Source: DASUFP01 sp036274495
GTDB lineage: Bacteria > Bacteroidota > Bacteroidia > AKYH767-A > OLB10
Length of the DNA: 10,284 nt
Direction: 5' to 3'
Assembly (NCBI GenBank): GCA_036274495.1
Contig: DASUFP010000126.1
Location: 1-10,284 of the forward strand
A program made the position numbers and the translations under genes. Below, one piece after another: positions 1 through 7,391 of this stretch; position 1 is the first letter of the stretch, and every line of letters begins with the position of its first letter. A model generated the notes under the pieces. It searched no databases, had not been told where the DNA came from, and saw nothing but the letters and a program-made list of their open reading frames with translations.

Positions 1-1089
1 GACCAGCGGGTGCACCGGAGTGCTCTTACCCTCAGTGAACTCGGACATCGCGTTACGCTGATTGGCCGTAAAATGAGCCGGAGTCCCGAGGTTGAAGAGC
101 GTCCCTACAAGATTAAACGGTTCCATTTGTGGTTTGAAAAAGGACCGCTTTTTTATGCCACCTACAATTTAAGGCTTTTTATATACCTCCTGTTTCACCG
201 TTCGGATCTGTTATTTGCAAATGACCTGGATACCCTGGCGGCAAACCGGATGGTCAAATTTTTGAAAGGCATTCCATTGGTTTACGATAGTCATGAGTAT
301 TTTACAGGAGTGCCCGAACTGGAGAACAGACCATTTGTACAAAGCATCTGGAAAAAGATTGAAAAGGCATGTATTAAAGGTGTCGACAGAATGATAACTG
401 TAAACAGGTCCATTGCCGATTTGTATCACAGGGAATATCAGTTAGATGTGGAGGTGGTAAGAAATGTCCCCCTTGGAGCTGTTTACGCTGATGAAACGAT
501 CGACAAGACCGGATTGAGAAAAAAACTCGGACTGCCAACCGATAAAAAAATAGTGATAATACAGGGAGCCGGAATTAATATTCAGAGGGGTGCCGAAGAA
601 GCGGTTGAAAGTATGCGGTATGTTGAAAACACCATTTTGCTGGTGATTGGCGGTGGCGATGTGCTGCAGGAACTGCAAATGCTTGTGGACAAATATCAAT
701 TGGCTGATAAGGTTATTTTTAAGCCCAGAATGCCCTTTAATGAACTAATTCAATACACTTCTTCAGCTGACCTGGGGTTAACGCTCGACAAGGACACCAA
801 TCTGAATTACCGTTTCAGTTTGCCAAACAAATTATTCGATTACATTCAGGCTGGTTTGCCGGTGCTGGCTTCCAGGCTTCCGGAAGTAGAAAAGATTGTT
901 TCTGAATATTCGATAGGAACTTTTATCCATTCACACGATCCTAAGGAGGTAGCGCAAAAAATTAATGAGATACTGCGGGATACTGCCACGCTTGACCAAT
1001 GGAAAAAAAATGGAGAACTTGCATCACGTGAACTCACCTGGCAACGCGAAAGCCTGAAATTTATTAAAGTATTTGATGGCCTCCTCTGA
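1..1089 (+). CDS. GT4-type glycosyltransferase, 5' end cut by the window edge
   Basis: The frame is open from base 1 and reads D-Q-R-V-H-R-S-A-L, a segment that in this family lies just inside the N-terminus, so the true start is probably a few tens of bases to the left. The GTG at 10 encodes the Val of this segment and is not the start. 362 codons are visible. The protein has a GT-B layout: an N-terminal half with LSELGHRVTLIGR and VYDSHEYF (about residues 94-101 of the visible part), and a C-terminal nucleotide-sugar half with a Gly-rich VIGGGDVL (about 214-221) and PNKLFDYIQAGLPVLAS (about 275-291), which corresponds to the donor-binding region of GT4 retaining enzymes. No signal peptide or membrane segment is seen, so it is probably cytoplasmic or peripheral to the inner membrane. 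Sugar donor and acceptor cannot be read from sequence. It overlaps the next glycosyltransferase, implying one operon for glycan assembly. Confidence 0.88.
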   Translation, partial: DQRVHRSALTLSELGHRVTLIGRKMSRSPEVEERPYKIKRFHLWFEKGPLFYATYNLRLFIYLLFHRSDLLFANDLDTLAANRMVKFLKGIPLVYDSHEYFTGVPELENRPFVQSIWKKIEKACIKGVDRMITVNRSIADLYHREYQLDVEVVRNVPLGAVYADETIDKTGLRKKLGLPTDKKIVIIQGAGINIQRGAEEAVESMRYVENTILLVIGGGDVLQELQMLVDKYQLADKVIFKPRMPFNELIQYTSSADLGLTLDKDTNLNYRFSLPNKLFDYIQAGLPVLASRLPEVEKIVSEYSIGTFIHSHDPKEVAQKINEILRDTATLDQWKKNGELASRELTWQRESLKFIKVFDGLL

Positions 1090-2206
1090 CCGACATCTGC
1101 ATATCATCAGTTTTGATGTCCCGTTCCCTCCCAATTACGGCGGGGTAATAGATGTGTTTTATAAAATAAAATCGTTGTTTGAAGCCGGTATCAAGATTCA
1201 TTTGCATTGCTTTCAATACGGGAGAAATGAATCAAAGGAGCTTTTGAAATACTGTTATGTGGTAAATTATTACTCCAGAAACATTTCCAAAGCCGCCATG
1301 TTCAGGAAACAACCCTACATTGTAATTTCCCGGTCATCGGAAGAGCTTTTGAAGACACTTCAGAAGGATAAATACCCGATCATTTTTGAGGGGCTCCACA
1401 CCTGTTCGTTACTCGATGATCCCAATCTTAATGACCGAATCAAAATTGTAAGGACCCATAATATTGAGCATGACTACTACCGATCATTGGCGGGAGTTGA
1501 AAAAAATATTTTCAAACGGCTCTACTTTTATAATGAAGCGTCAAAACTGGAGCAATTTGAAGATATTCTGGTATCAGCAAGTGCCATTGCAGCCATTTCT
1601 CCAAACGATAAAATCTATTTCAGCAAGAAAAACAGCGGCGCTTTTTACTTGCCTGCCTTTCACCCGAACAATAGCATTGAAATATCTGACTCGCCGGGAG
1701 ATTATGCGTTGTATCATGGCAATTTATCGGTAGGAGAAAACAATCAGGCAGCATTATATCTGGTAAATGAGGTTTTTGGGAATAGTGACATGAAGCTGAT
1801 TATAGCCGGTTCAAAACCTTCTGCAGAGCTAAAATCAGCTGTTACAAAATTCGCCAATATTGAGTTATTGGCTGACATTCCCATGGAACAGATTATGGAC
1901 CTGGTTCGTTCGGCCCAGGTAAATGTGCTGCCAACCTTTCAGCCTACGGGAATAAAGTTGAAGTTACTGGCGGCATTGTTTAATGGCAGGCATGTGGTAG
2001 TTAATAATGAAATGGTTGAAAATACCGGTCTGGAAGCATTGTGTCACATTGCAGGTGATGCCGAAAAAATGAGATCGGCTGTTCAGCTGCTTTTGAAAGA
2101 GCCTTTTGACGCAAACGCATTTGCGATGCGTAATGAAACGCTTATGAGAAAATTTTCAAATACTGCTTCAGTGAAAGTATTATTGAAAAAAATTTATCCT
2201 GAATAA
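1076..2206 (+). CDS. GT-B fold glycosyltransferase, second gene of pair
   Basis: This 376-residue protein starts best at the ATG at 1076; a TTG one codon earlier is possible but less likely. The gene overlaps the end of the upstream glycosyltransferase by 14 bases, which suggests translational coupling. The N-terminal half has the GT-B opening SFDVPFPPNYGGV (residues 12-24) and a conserved-looking RTHNIEHDYY near residue 130, as in many Bacteroidota glycosyltransferases that begin 'P-P-x-x-G-G'. The C-terminal half shows ALYHGNLS near 214 and LIIAGSKPS near 242. QPTGIKLKLLAALFNGRHVV (about 289-308) sits where GT4 enzymes have their donor-binding E-x7-E region. The usual first Glu there is not obvious, so it may be a divergent GT4 or an unassigned family. 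No signal peptide or membrane helix is visible. Role inferred: adding a sugar to a surface polysaccharide or lipid-linked glycan together with its neighbour; substrate unknown. Confidence 0.85.
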   Translation: MASSDRHLHIISFDVPFPPNYGGVIDVFYKIKSLFEAGIKIHLHCFQYGRNESKELLKYCYVVNYYSRNISKAAMFRKQPYIVISRSSEELLKTLQKDKYPIIFEGLHTCSLLDDPNLNDRIKIVRTHNIEHDYYRSLAGVEKNIFKRLYFYNEASKLEQFEDILVSASAIAAISPNDKIYFSKKNSGAFYLPAFHPNNSIEISDSPGDYALYHGNLSVGENNQAALYLVNEVFGNSDMKLIIAGSKPSAELKSAVTKFANIELLADIPMEQIMDLVRSAQVNVLPTFQPTGIKLKLLAALFNGRHVVVNNEMVENTGLEALCHIAGDAEKMRSAVQLLLKEPFDANAFAMRNETLMRKFSNTASVKVLLKKIYPE

Positions 2207-2210
2207 AATA

Positions 2211-2231
2211 AAGTTTATTTCAGTTAAACTT
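2211..2231. terminator. AT-rich hairpin between convergent genes
   Basis: A perfect 7-base inverted repeat, AAGTTTA (2211-2217) and TAAACTT (2225-2231), encloses a 7-base loop. It lies between the stop of the glycosyltransferase (2206) and the stop of ftsE (2230-2232) and overlaps the latter. The minus-strand flank beyond it is T-rich (TATTTTATTC), as is the plus-strand flank to a lesser extent, so it could end both transcripts. The stem is AT-rich and therefore weak. Confidence 0.45.
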
Positions 2232-2934
2232 AATTTAATCCTGATTGGTGGTCACTTACCTGACCATTCTCAAACTTTACAATCCGGGCAGGAAATTTTT
2301 CAATCAGACCATAATTATGAGTAGCCATTACAACGGCTCTTCCGCTGCGGCTGATATCGAAGAACAGCTGCATAATGCCATTTGAAGTTTCAGGATCGAG
2401 GTTACCACTCGGTTCATCTGCCAACATCACATCCGGGTCGTTCAATAAGGCTCTTGCAATTGCAAGTCGCTGTTGTTCTCCACCTGATAATTCATGCGGC
2501 ATTTTGAATCCTTTTGTGCCAAGCGACACCTTATCCAGCACCTCATTTATCCGTTCATTTATCTTCTGTTTGTCGTCCCAACCGGTAGCCTTGAGAACAA
2601 ATTCAAGATTTTCCCGGGCTGTCCGGTCTGTAAGCAACTGGAAGTCCTGAAAAACGATCCCAAGTTTCCTCCTTAAGAAGGGTATTTCCTTTGGCTTAAG
2701 TTTACGTAAATTGTAACCCGCCACAGACCCGTCCCCTTGTGTTAACTTCAGATCACCGTAGAGGGTTTTAAGAAAACTGCTCTTTCCTGATCCGGTTTTC
2801 CCGATGAGGTAAACAAACTCACCCTTATGCACCCCAAGAGAGATATTGTTGAGGATCAAATTCTTTTTTTGAAAAATACTGATGTTGTCCAGCCGGATAA
2901 TCGGATCTGCTCCCGATTCAATTTCCTGTTCCAT
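2230..2934 (-). CDS. ftsE: Cell-division ABC ATPase FtsE
   Basis: A 234-residue ABC ATPase, the usual size for FtsE. Starting from the ATG at 2934, the motifs are all in place: Walker A GKTGSGKS (45-52), Q-loop Gln96 in GIVFQDFQLL, signature LSGGEQQR (149-156), Walker B VMLADEP (169-175) with catalytic Glu174, D-loop NLD (178-180) and H-loop His206. FtsE pairs with the membrane protein FtsX and, in better-studied bacteria, drives ATP-dependent activation of peptidoglycan hydrolases at the septum. FtsX is not encoded in this window. A TTG at 2964 would add ten residues but lies inside the upstream gene. The ATG at 2934 begins one base after that gene's stop, which favours it and suggests translational coupling. 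LolD/MacB-type ATPases share the same motifs, but the IFQ...VYLIGKTGSGKSS wording and the length fit Bacteroidota FtsE better. Confidence 0.88.
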   Translation of the reverse strand: MEQEIESGADPIIRLDNISIFQKKNLILNNISLGVHKGEFVYLIGKTGSGKSSFLKTLYGDLKLTQGDGSVAGYNLRKLKPKEIPFLRRKLGIVFQDFQLLTDRTARENLEFVLKATGWDDKQKINERINEVLDKVSLGTKGFKMPHELSGGEQQRLAIARALLNDPDVMLADEPSGNLDPETSNGIMQLFFDISRSGRAVVMATHNYGLIEKFPARIVKFENGQVSDHQSGLN

Positions 2935-2935
2935 A

Positions 2936-3139
2936 TTATAACTCGAGTTTAGTGACTTTTCCAAAAGGGATTTCTGCTATGATTTTGATTATTGCCTGTT
3001 CATGTTCACCCAGCCCGCATTTTAACAATGCTTTTTCGGGCCTGTCGACTCTGAAATAAGCCAGCAAAGTAAAATCATCACCCCGAAGCTGAACGTAATC
3101 AGGGATTTTTGCTTTCCCTTTAATTTTCAAAATATACAT
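2936..3139 (-). CDS. Small conserved-looking protein (67 aa) coupled to ftsE
   Basis: A 67-residue protein with ATG at 3139 and stop TAA at 2936-2938, one base before the ftsE ATG. I do not recognise a named domain. Predicted by eye: two or three short beta strands (MYILKIKG, DYVQLRG, TLLAYFRV), a helix around EKALLKCGL, a second helix EHEQAIIKIIAEI, and a final strand KVTKLEL. There is no signal peptide or membrane helix, so it should be cytoplasmic. The tight coupling to ftsE suggests a linked function or at least a fixed expression ratio. It is not an ABC permease or FtsX. The reading frame is supported by its regular codon pattern, the exact junction with ftsE and sensible start context; function is unknown. 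Confidence 0.75.
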   Translation of the reverse strand: MYILKIKGKAKIPDYVQLRGDDFTLLAYFRVDRPEKALLKCGLGEHEQAIIKIIAEIPFGKVTKLEL

Positions 3140-3150
3140 AAACCTGTAGG

Positions 3151-3158
3151 CAAAAATA
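3151..3158 (-). promoter_or_regulatory. Possible -7 promoter box for the 67-aa gene and ftsE
   Basis: On the minus strand the bases read TATTTTTG followed by CC, an exact match to the Bacteroidota -7 consensus TAnnTTTG. It ends 11 bases before the ATG at 3139, so a transcript from here would have a leader of only a few bases. No convincing -33 TTG is present at the usual distance. The box coincides with the T-tract of the preceding terminator, so a chance match is quite possible. Confidence 0.35.
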
Positions 3159-3187
3159 CAAAACCCCGCAGCGTTCTGCCACGGGGT
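3151..3187 (-). terminator. Intrinsic terminator of the lipoprotein gene
   Basis: Read on the minus strand, a stem of ACCCC/GGGGT (3183-3187 with 3163-3167) plus GCAG/CTGC (3176-3179 with 3168-3171) forms around a 4-base loop, with a 3-base bulge at 3180-3182. It is followed by TTTTGTATTTTTG. A GC-rich stem followed by a T-tract 28 bases past the lipoprotein stop codon is the classical arrangement for a rho-independent terminator, and it separates this gene from the ftsE unit. Confidence 0.8.
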
Positions 3188-3214
3188 GTAATAAGTTTAT
3201 CAACCAACCTGATG

Positions 3215-4057
3215 TTAACGAAGAGTAATGATGTAACTGTTTGAACCAATTGTAACTTCTGCCTTATTGTCGCAGGTTCCATTCTGATAGCCATAATTTA
3301 TTACTCTGGTTTGAATGCCGGAAGGAGTAAATTCAAGTACCCCATCTTTAATCCAGTAACAATTGAGGGCTACCACCAGGGGTGATGTAATGGATGCGGT
3401 AAAAGACACTCCGGCAAAAGATGTACCTGATGCGGTACCTGTTATATGATAGACATCGTCAAGCCAGTTCAGCAGGGTACTTTCTCCGGCAACCCACTCC
3501 CTTTGGCGCTGAGAGGTCCAGGTAAGTACCTGTCCACCGGGAGCGGTGATTGTCCCGTTTACATTGATACCAAACCATTTGTTTCCGGAGGCGTTTGTGC
3601 CTTTGTTTGTAACGGTTTTGGTACCCTCAACATGATAGTCGTTCACATAATATCCGTCAAAAGTTATGGTGTAGTTGGATGCGCTGTCACGGTATCCACC
3701 GGAATAGGCAACAAGAACTTTACCTCTCCTGTTCCTTCCATCGGCACAAGCACAATTTGTGGTACCGAAATCTATGGTGATGTGTTTAGGACTTCCGGCC
3801 GTATCAACAGTAACTGTGGCACATTGGCTGAGAAGGGAACCCTCAGTTGAAGCGCCTCTGTATCCATAAAGGGCACCTGTTTCATGTGCCTGATCCGACA
3901 TGGTACTCACTTCATCGTAGATACCCTGGGCGAAGGCATTGTCTACTGCCGATTGAGTGTCATTGTCTGTCTTATCATCTTTTTTGCACCCCGTAATCAG
4001 CAAAAATGCGAATGCTGAAAGAAGTATGCCGGGGTAAATGAATCGAATTTGTATCAT
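3215..4057 (-). CDS. Lipoprotein of unknown function, possibly surface-exposed
   Basis: A 280-residue protein with a type II signal peptide: Arg5, a hydrophobic core from about 10 to 21, and a lipobox ending in I-T-G-C with Cys24 as the lipidated residue. The mature protein begins C-K-K-D-D-K. A Lys plus acidic pair just after the Cys resembles the lipoprotein export signal that sends Bacteroidota lipoproteins to the cell surface; this is inference. The rest (about residues 75-280) is Gly-, Thr- and Ser-rich and looks all-beta, with alternating strands such as ITFDGYYV and VTIGSNSYIITL. Five further Cys occur at 79, 102, 104, 233 and 262; C-A-C at 102-104 could form disulfides or bind something, but no known metal motif is evident. 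The gene stands alone, transcribed divergently from the TPR gene and closed by its own terminator. I recognise no enzymatic motif; a structural or binding role is as far as one can go. Confidence 0.8.
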   Translation of the reverse strand: MIQIRFIYPGILLSAFAFLLITGCKKDDKTDNDTQSAVDNAFAQGIYDEVSTMSDQAHETGALYGYRGASTEGSLLSQCATVTVDTAGSPKHITIDFGTTNCACADGRNRRGKVLVAYSGGYRDSASNYTITFDGYYVNDYHVEGTKTVTNKGTNASGNKWFGINVNGTITAPGGQVLTWTSQRQREWVAGESTLLNWLDDVYHITGTASGTSFAGVSFTASITSPLVVALNCYWIKDGVLEFTPSGIQTRVINYGYQNGTCDNKAEVTIGSNSYIITLR

Positions 4058-4119
4058 TATAAATGAGTTTGTGGTTTGATATAGTAAACGGGAAATAGTT
4101 TAACAAAGTGCCGTTCGGA

Positions 4120-4127
4120 CAAAATTA
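4120..4127 (-). promoter_or_regulatory. Candidate -7 box for the lipoprotein gene
   Basis: The minus strand reads TAATTTTG, an exact TAnnTTTG match, about 60 bases before the ATG at 4057. No clear -33 TTG lies 19-21 bases further upstream. It sits in the 184-base divergent gap 4058-4241, the only place a promoter for this gene could be. Confidence 0.45.
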
Positions 4128-4205
4128 CAGGTTATTCACTATAAAGGTGTTCATAAAATCCTGTAGAACCGAAATATTGATAATTATTTAACCGTTTGGA
4201 GGGGG

Positions 4206-4213
4206 TAACTTTG
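4206..4213 (+). promoter_or_regulatory. Candidate -7 box for the TPR/beta-barrel operon
   Basis: TAACTTTG followed by C matches the Bacteroidota -7 consensus exactly and lies 28 bases before the ATG at 4242. A possible -33 TTG at 4177-4179 is about 26 bases upstream, longer than the usual 19-21. The leader that follows is AT-rich with no Shine-Dalgarno motif, as is common in this phylum. Confidence 0.55.
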
Positions 4214-4241
4214 CTGATACCGTTATAGTTAATACAAATAT

Positions 4242-7200
4242 ATGAATTACAATAAGTTGCAAAAAATATTGATCCTGTTTGCAGGGTTACTGTTATTTTC
4301 TAATCAGGTTAAATCACAACAGACCGATGCATTCTATGCTTCCGAAAAACAATACCGGTTTGGGGTTGAACTTTTTTCTAAGGAAAAATACAGTGCTGCC
4401 GCAAAAGAATTTACTGAATTTCTGAACCACCCGGGAGATGCATCAGCGGTTAGTAAGATAAATGCCTCTTACTACATAGCTGTTTGTTCCATTGAGTTGT
4501 TTCATCCGGATGCCCAATCGCTTATAGAGCAATTTATCGAAAGTTATCCGGAAAGTATAAAGGCCAGAATAGCTGTTTTTCAGGCGGGCAAATTAATGTA
4601 CCGGCAGAAAAAATACAAGCCTGCAATAAGATGGTTTGAAAAAACGGATGTTGCAGACTTAAATAATGAAGAGATTTCGGAGTATTATTTCAAGATGGGA
4701 TACTCCTATCTGATGACAGGTGATTATGATAACGCTGCGAGGAGCTTTGCGCAGATAATGAAAGTGGATTCAAAATATAAGACGGCAGCCCAATATTATT
4801 ATGCCCATGTAAATTATCAGAAAGGCAATTTGAATACATCACTGGAAGCATTTGAAAAACTTAAAGATTCAGAAAGCTTTGGCCCGGTGGTTCCCTATTA
4901 TATTATTCAGATATATTATGAGCAGAAACGCTATGACGATTTACTTAAGTATTCTCAAACTATTGCCGGCAGGCAAGACATAAGAAACAGTGCAGAAATA
5001 AACCGTTATGTTGCCGAATCGTATTATAGAAAAGGGGATTACAATAATGCTCTTAAGTTGTTCGAAGATTTTGAAAAAAATTATCCGCGATTAAGTCGCG
5101 AAGATTATTACCAGCTGGCTATTTGTTACTATAACACCAAGAATTATAATCAGGCGATTGTTTATTTTGAAAAAGTAACTAATTTATCTGATGCAATGCA
5201 ACAGAATGCCTATTTTAATCTGGGTGATTGCTTTTTAAAAACAGATAAAAAACAGAATGCGAGAAGTTCATTTCAGTTTGCTTCCAAATCAACCTTTGAT
5301 CCGGCTATTCAGGAAGAAGCCCTGTTTAATTATGCAAAATTGTCAGCGGAGTTAAATTTTCAACCAGTCGCCATCAACACATTCAATGATTTCATAAAAA
5401 TGTTTCCGCAATCGAAACATATCGATGAGGCAAATGAAATTGTTGCCCAATTATATATAACTACCAGAAATTATAAAGATGCCTTGACAGCTCTGGACAA
5501 GATTAAATCCAAATCGCCCAAGGCCAGAGCGGCTTATCAAAAAGTGGCCTATTTCAGAGGAGTTGAATACTTCAATGACAGGGATTATGATACAGCAATA
5601 AATTTATTCACCAAAGCAATTGTAGCTGACGAGAATGAACAGATAAAGGCACTGGCGATTTACTGGAAAGCCGAGGCCATTTATAATCAGGCCAAGTTTG
5701 ATGCAGCAATTAAACAATACAGGATTTATGTTTTCAATCCTAAATCAGTAGGTACAGAAATGTACAACACTGCAAACTACAATATCGGATATTGCTATTT
5801 TAAGCTTGAAAATTATGAAGAGGCCAATACCTGGTTCCGCAAATATTTGAGAGGTACGGATTACAACAAAGAGCGTTTGAATGACGCAACCATACGGTCG
5901 GGTGATTGCTTTTTTATGATGCGTGATTACCAAAATGCACTCGACATGTACAACACTGCGGTTGCCGGAAATTCAAGGGCTTCTGATTACAGCATGTTCC
6001 AGATAGGAATGATTCAGGGAATTAAAGGAAATATGAAGGCGAAGGCATCAACCATGTCGCAACTGACTGTGAAATATCCCAAATCGGGGTATGCTGCCGA
6101 TGCTCAATATGAGAGAGGAACTGCACTCATGACATTTGACAACAATCAGGAAGCCGAGGAGCTTTTCAGAAAAGTAATGCACGATCATCCACAAAGCGAG
6201 TATGCCAAAAAATCGATGATGAAACTTGCATTGGTTCAATACAACCAGAAAAATGATGAACAAGCACTTACATTGTACAAGGATGTTGTGAAAAATTACC
6301 CGGGTTCGGAGGAAGCGGCAGAAGCTCTTACCGGAATAAGAAACATTTATGTGACTTCCGGAAACCCGCAGGGTTATTTTGATTATGTAAAAAATGTTCC
6401 TGCACTAAGTGTAAGCAACGGGGCACAGGATTCTATTACATATGAAGCTGCAGAGCAGTTATATCTCAAAGGCCTCAACGAGTCAGCTTCAAGGAGTTTT
6501 GACGAATATCTTCAAAAATTTCCTCAGGGATCCTTTGTATTAAATGCGACCTTTTACAAGGCCGAATGCGATTACAAAAAGAATGATATTGATAAATCTC
6601 TTGCCGGATACACCTATGTTCTGGAGCAGCCCAGAAGTCTGTTTACTGAAAAAGCTTTGCTGAAAGCGGCTAACATCAGGCGAAATAAAAATGAATGTGA
6701 GACTGCAATTGAATTATATAAGCGCCTTGAAGAAGCCGCTGATTACAGAGACAACATCATTGAGGCGCAGGCAGGATTGATGCGTTGCTATTATGCAACA
6801 CAGGGTTATGGCAATGCGATTCTTTATGCCAGAAAGCTTATTGAAGGTGACAAAGTCTCAAATAATCTTATAACGGAGGCCAATCTGATAAGTGCCCGTT
6901 CATCACTTGCCACCAGCGATTATGAGCCGGCAACAGCAGGGTTCAAAGCTATTGTTTCCAAGATGGGAAACAGCGAATCCGGAGCTGAGGCTCGTTACAG
7001 CATCGCTTTGATCCAATATAAGCTGGGTAATTTTAAGGAATCACAGAAAAAATGCTTTGAAGTTGTGAATCAGGTACCATCGTATGAATACTGGATCGGA
7101 AAATCATTTTTGTTGTTGGGAGACAATTACCTCGCTCTTAAGGACACGTTTCAGGCGAAACATACCTATATGAGTATTTTGGAAAACTACGAAAAAGATC

Positions 7201-7352
7201 CTGCAGATCCGGAAGATTTAAAAGCAGTAGCCAAAGAAAAAATTGATGCCATTGACAAATCAGAAAACGATAAAAATCAACTTGAAATTCAACGAAAAGA
7301 AGAACAATACATTAAATCGGAAGGTGATACGGTTGTAACCGGCAATGATTGA
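4242..7352 (+). CDS. Secreted TPR-repeat protein, 1036 aa
   Basis: A large periplasmic or envelope protein with a Sec signal peptide: Lys5 and Lys8, a hydrophobic core of about 9-20, and likely cleavage after VKS at residue 25, before QQ. Nearly the whole mature chain is tetratricopeptide repeats in two arrays. The first runs from about 35 to 700; clear copies lie near 435-460 (YFNDRDYDTAINLFTKAI), 473-498, 513-538, 551-577 and 620-687, the last two with the P-x-S-x-x-A spacing seen in BamD/CpoB-like TPRs. A linker around 705-735 is followed by a second array to about 1010. The C-terminal tail is highly charged (Lys, Glu, Asp) and probably helical. There is no lipobox and no catalytic motif, so it should act as a protein-binding scaffold. 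The stop is 39 bases before a beta-barrel gene, implying one operon and a shared job at the outer membrane. It resembles TPR proteins such as PorW/SprE only in general type; I do not assign it to that pathway. Confidence 0.9.
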   Translation: MNYNKLQKILILFAGLLLFSNQVKSQQTDAFYASEKQYRFGVELFSKEKYSAAAKEFTEFLNHPGDASAVSKINASYYIAVCSIELFHPDAQSLIEQFIESYPESIKARIAVFQAGKLMYRQKKYKPAIRWFEKTDVADLNNEEISEYYFKMGYSYLMTGDYDNAARSFAQIMKVDSKYKTAAQYYYAHVNYQKGNLNTSLEAFEKLKDSESFGPVVPYYIIQIYYEQKRYDDLLKYSQTIAGRQDIRNSAEINRYVAESYYRKGDYNNALKLFEDFEKNYPRLSREDYYQLAICYYNTKNYNQAIVYFEKVTNLSDAMQQNAYFNLGDCFLKTDKKQNARSSFQFASKSTFDPAIQEEALFNYAKLSAELNFQPVAINTFNDFIKMFPQSKHIDEANEIVAQLYITTRNYKDALTALDKIKSKSPKARAAYQKVAYFRGVEYFNDRDYDTAINLFTKAIVADENEQIKALAIYWKAEAIYNQAKFDAAIKQYRIYVFNPKSVGTEMYNTANYNIGYCYFKLENYEEANTWFRKYLRGTDYNKERLNDATIRSGDCFFMMRDYQNALDMYNTAVAGNSRASDYSMFQIGMIQGIKGNMKAKASTMSQLTVKYPKSGYAADAQYERGTALMTFDNNQEAEELFRKVMHDHPQSEYAKKSMMKLALVQYNQKNDEQALTLYKDVVKNYPGSEEAAEALTGIRNIYVTSGNPQGYFDYVKNVPALSVSNGAQDSITYEAAEQLYLKGLNESASRSFDEYLQKFPQGSFVLNATFYKAECDYKKNDIDKSLAGYTYVLEQPRSLFTEKALLKAANIRRNKNECETAIELYKRLEEAADYRDNIIEAQAGLMRCYYATQGYGNAILYARKLIEGDKVSNNLITEANLISARSSLATSDYEPATAGFKAIVSKMGNSESGAEARYSIALIQYKLGNFKESQKKCFEVVNQVPSYEYWIGKSFLLLGDNYLALKDTFQAKHTYMSILENYEKDPADPEDLKAVAKEKIDAIDKSENDKNQLEIQRKEEQYIKSEGDTVVTGND

Positions 7353-7391
7353 AGAATGCACTACTAATTCTTTCTGATTTTTAACTAAACT

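Noticed and set aside
10..12. GTG as the start of the first glycosyltransferase
   Set aside because: The frame is open to base 1 and the preceding residues D-Q-R continue the family's conserved N-terminal segment, so the gene is cut by the edge.
2935..2964. TTG start adding ten residues to FtsE
   Set aside because: It lies within the upstream gene, and the ATG at 2934 is one base after that gene's stop and gives a normal FtsE length.
3446..3850. 134-codon plus-strand open frame
   Set aside because: It is antisense to the lipoprotein gene, which has a signal peptide, coherent beta-rich protein and own terminator; the antisense frame has no such support.
4242..7352. Assigning the TPR protein to gliding or type IX secretion (PorW/SprE)
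   Set aside because: It has no lipobox and only the generic TPR character in common, and no other secretion genes are in the window.
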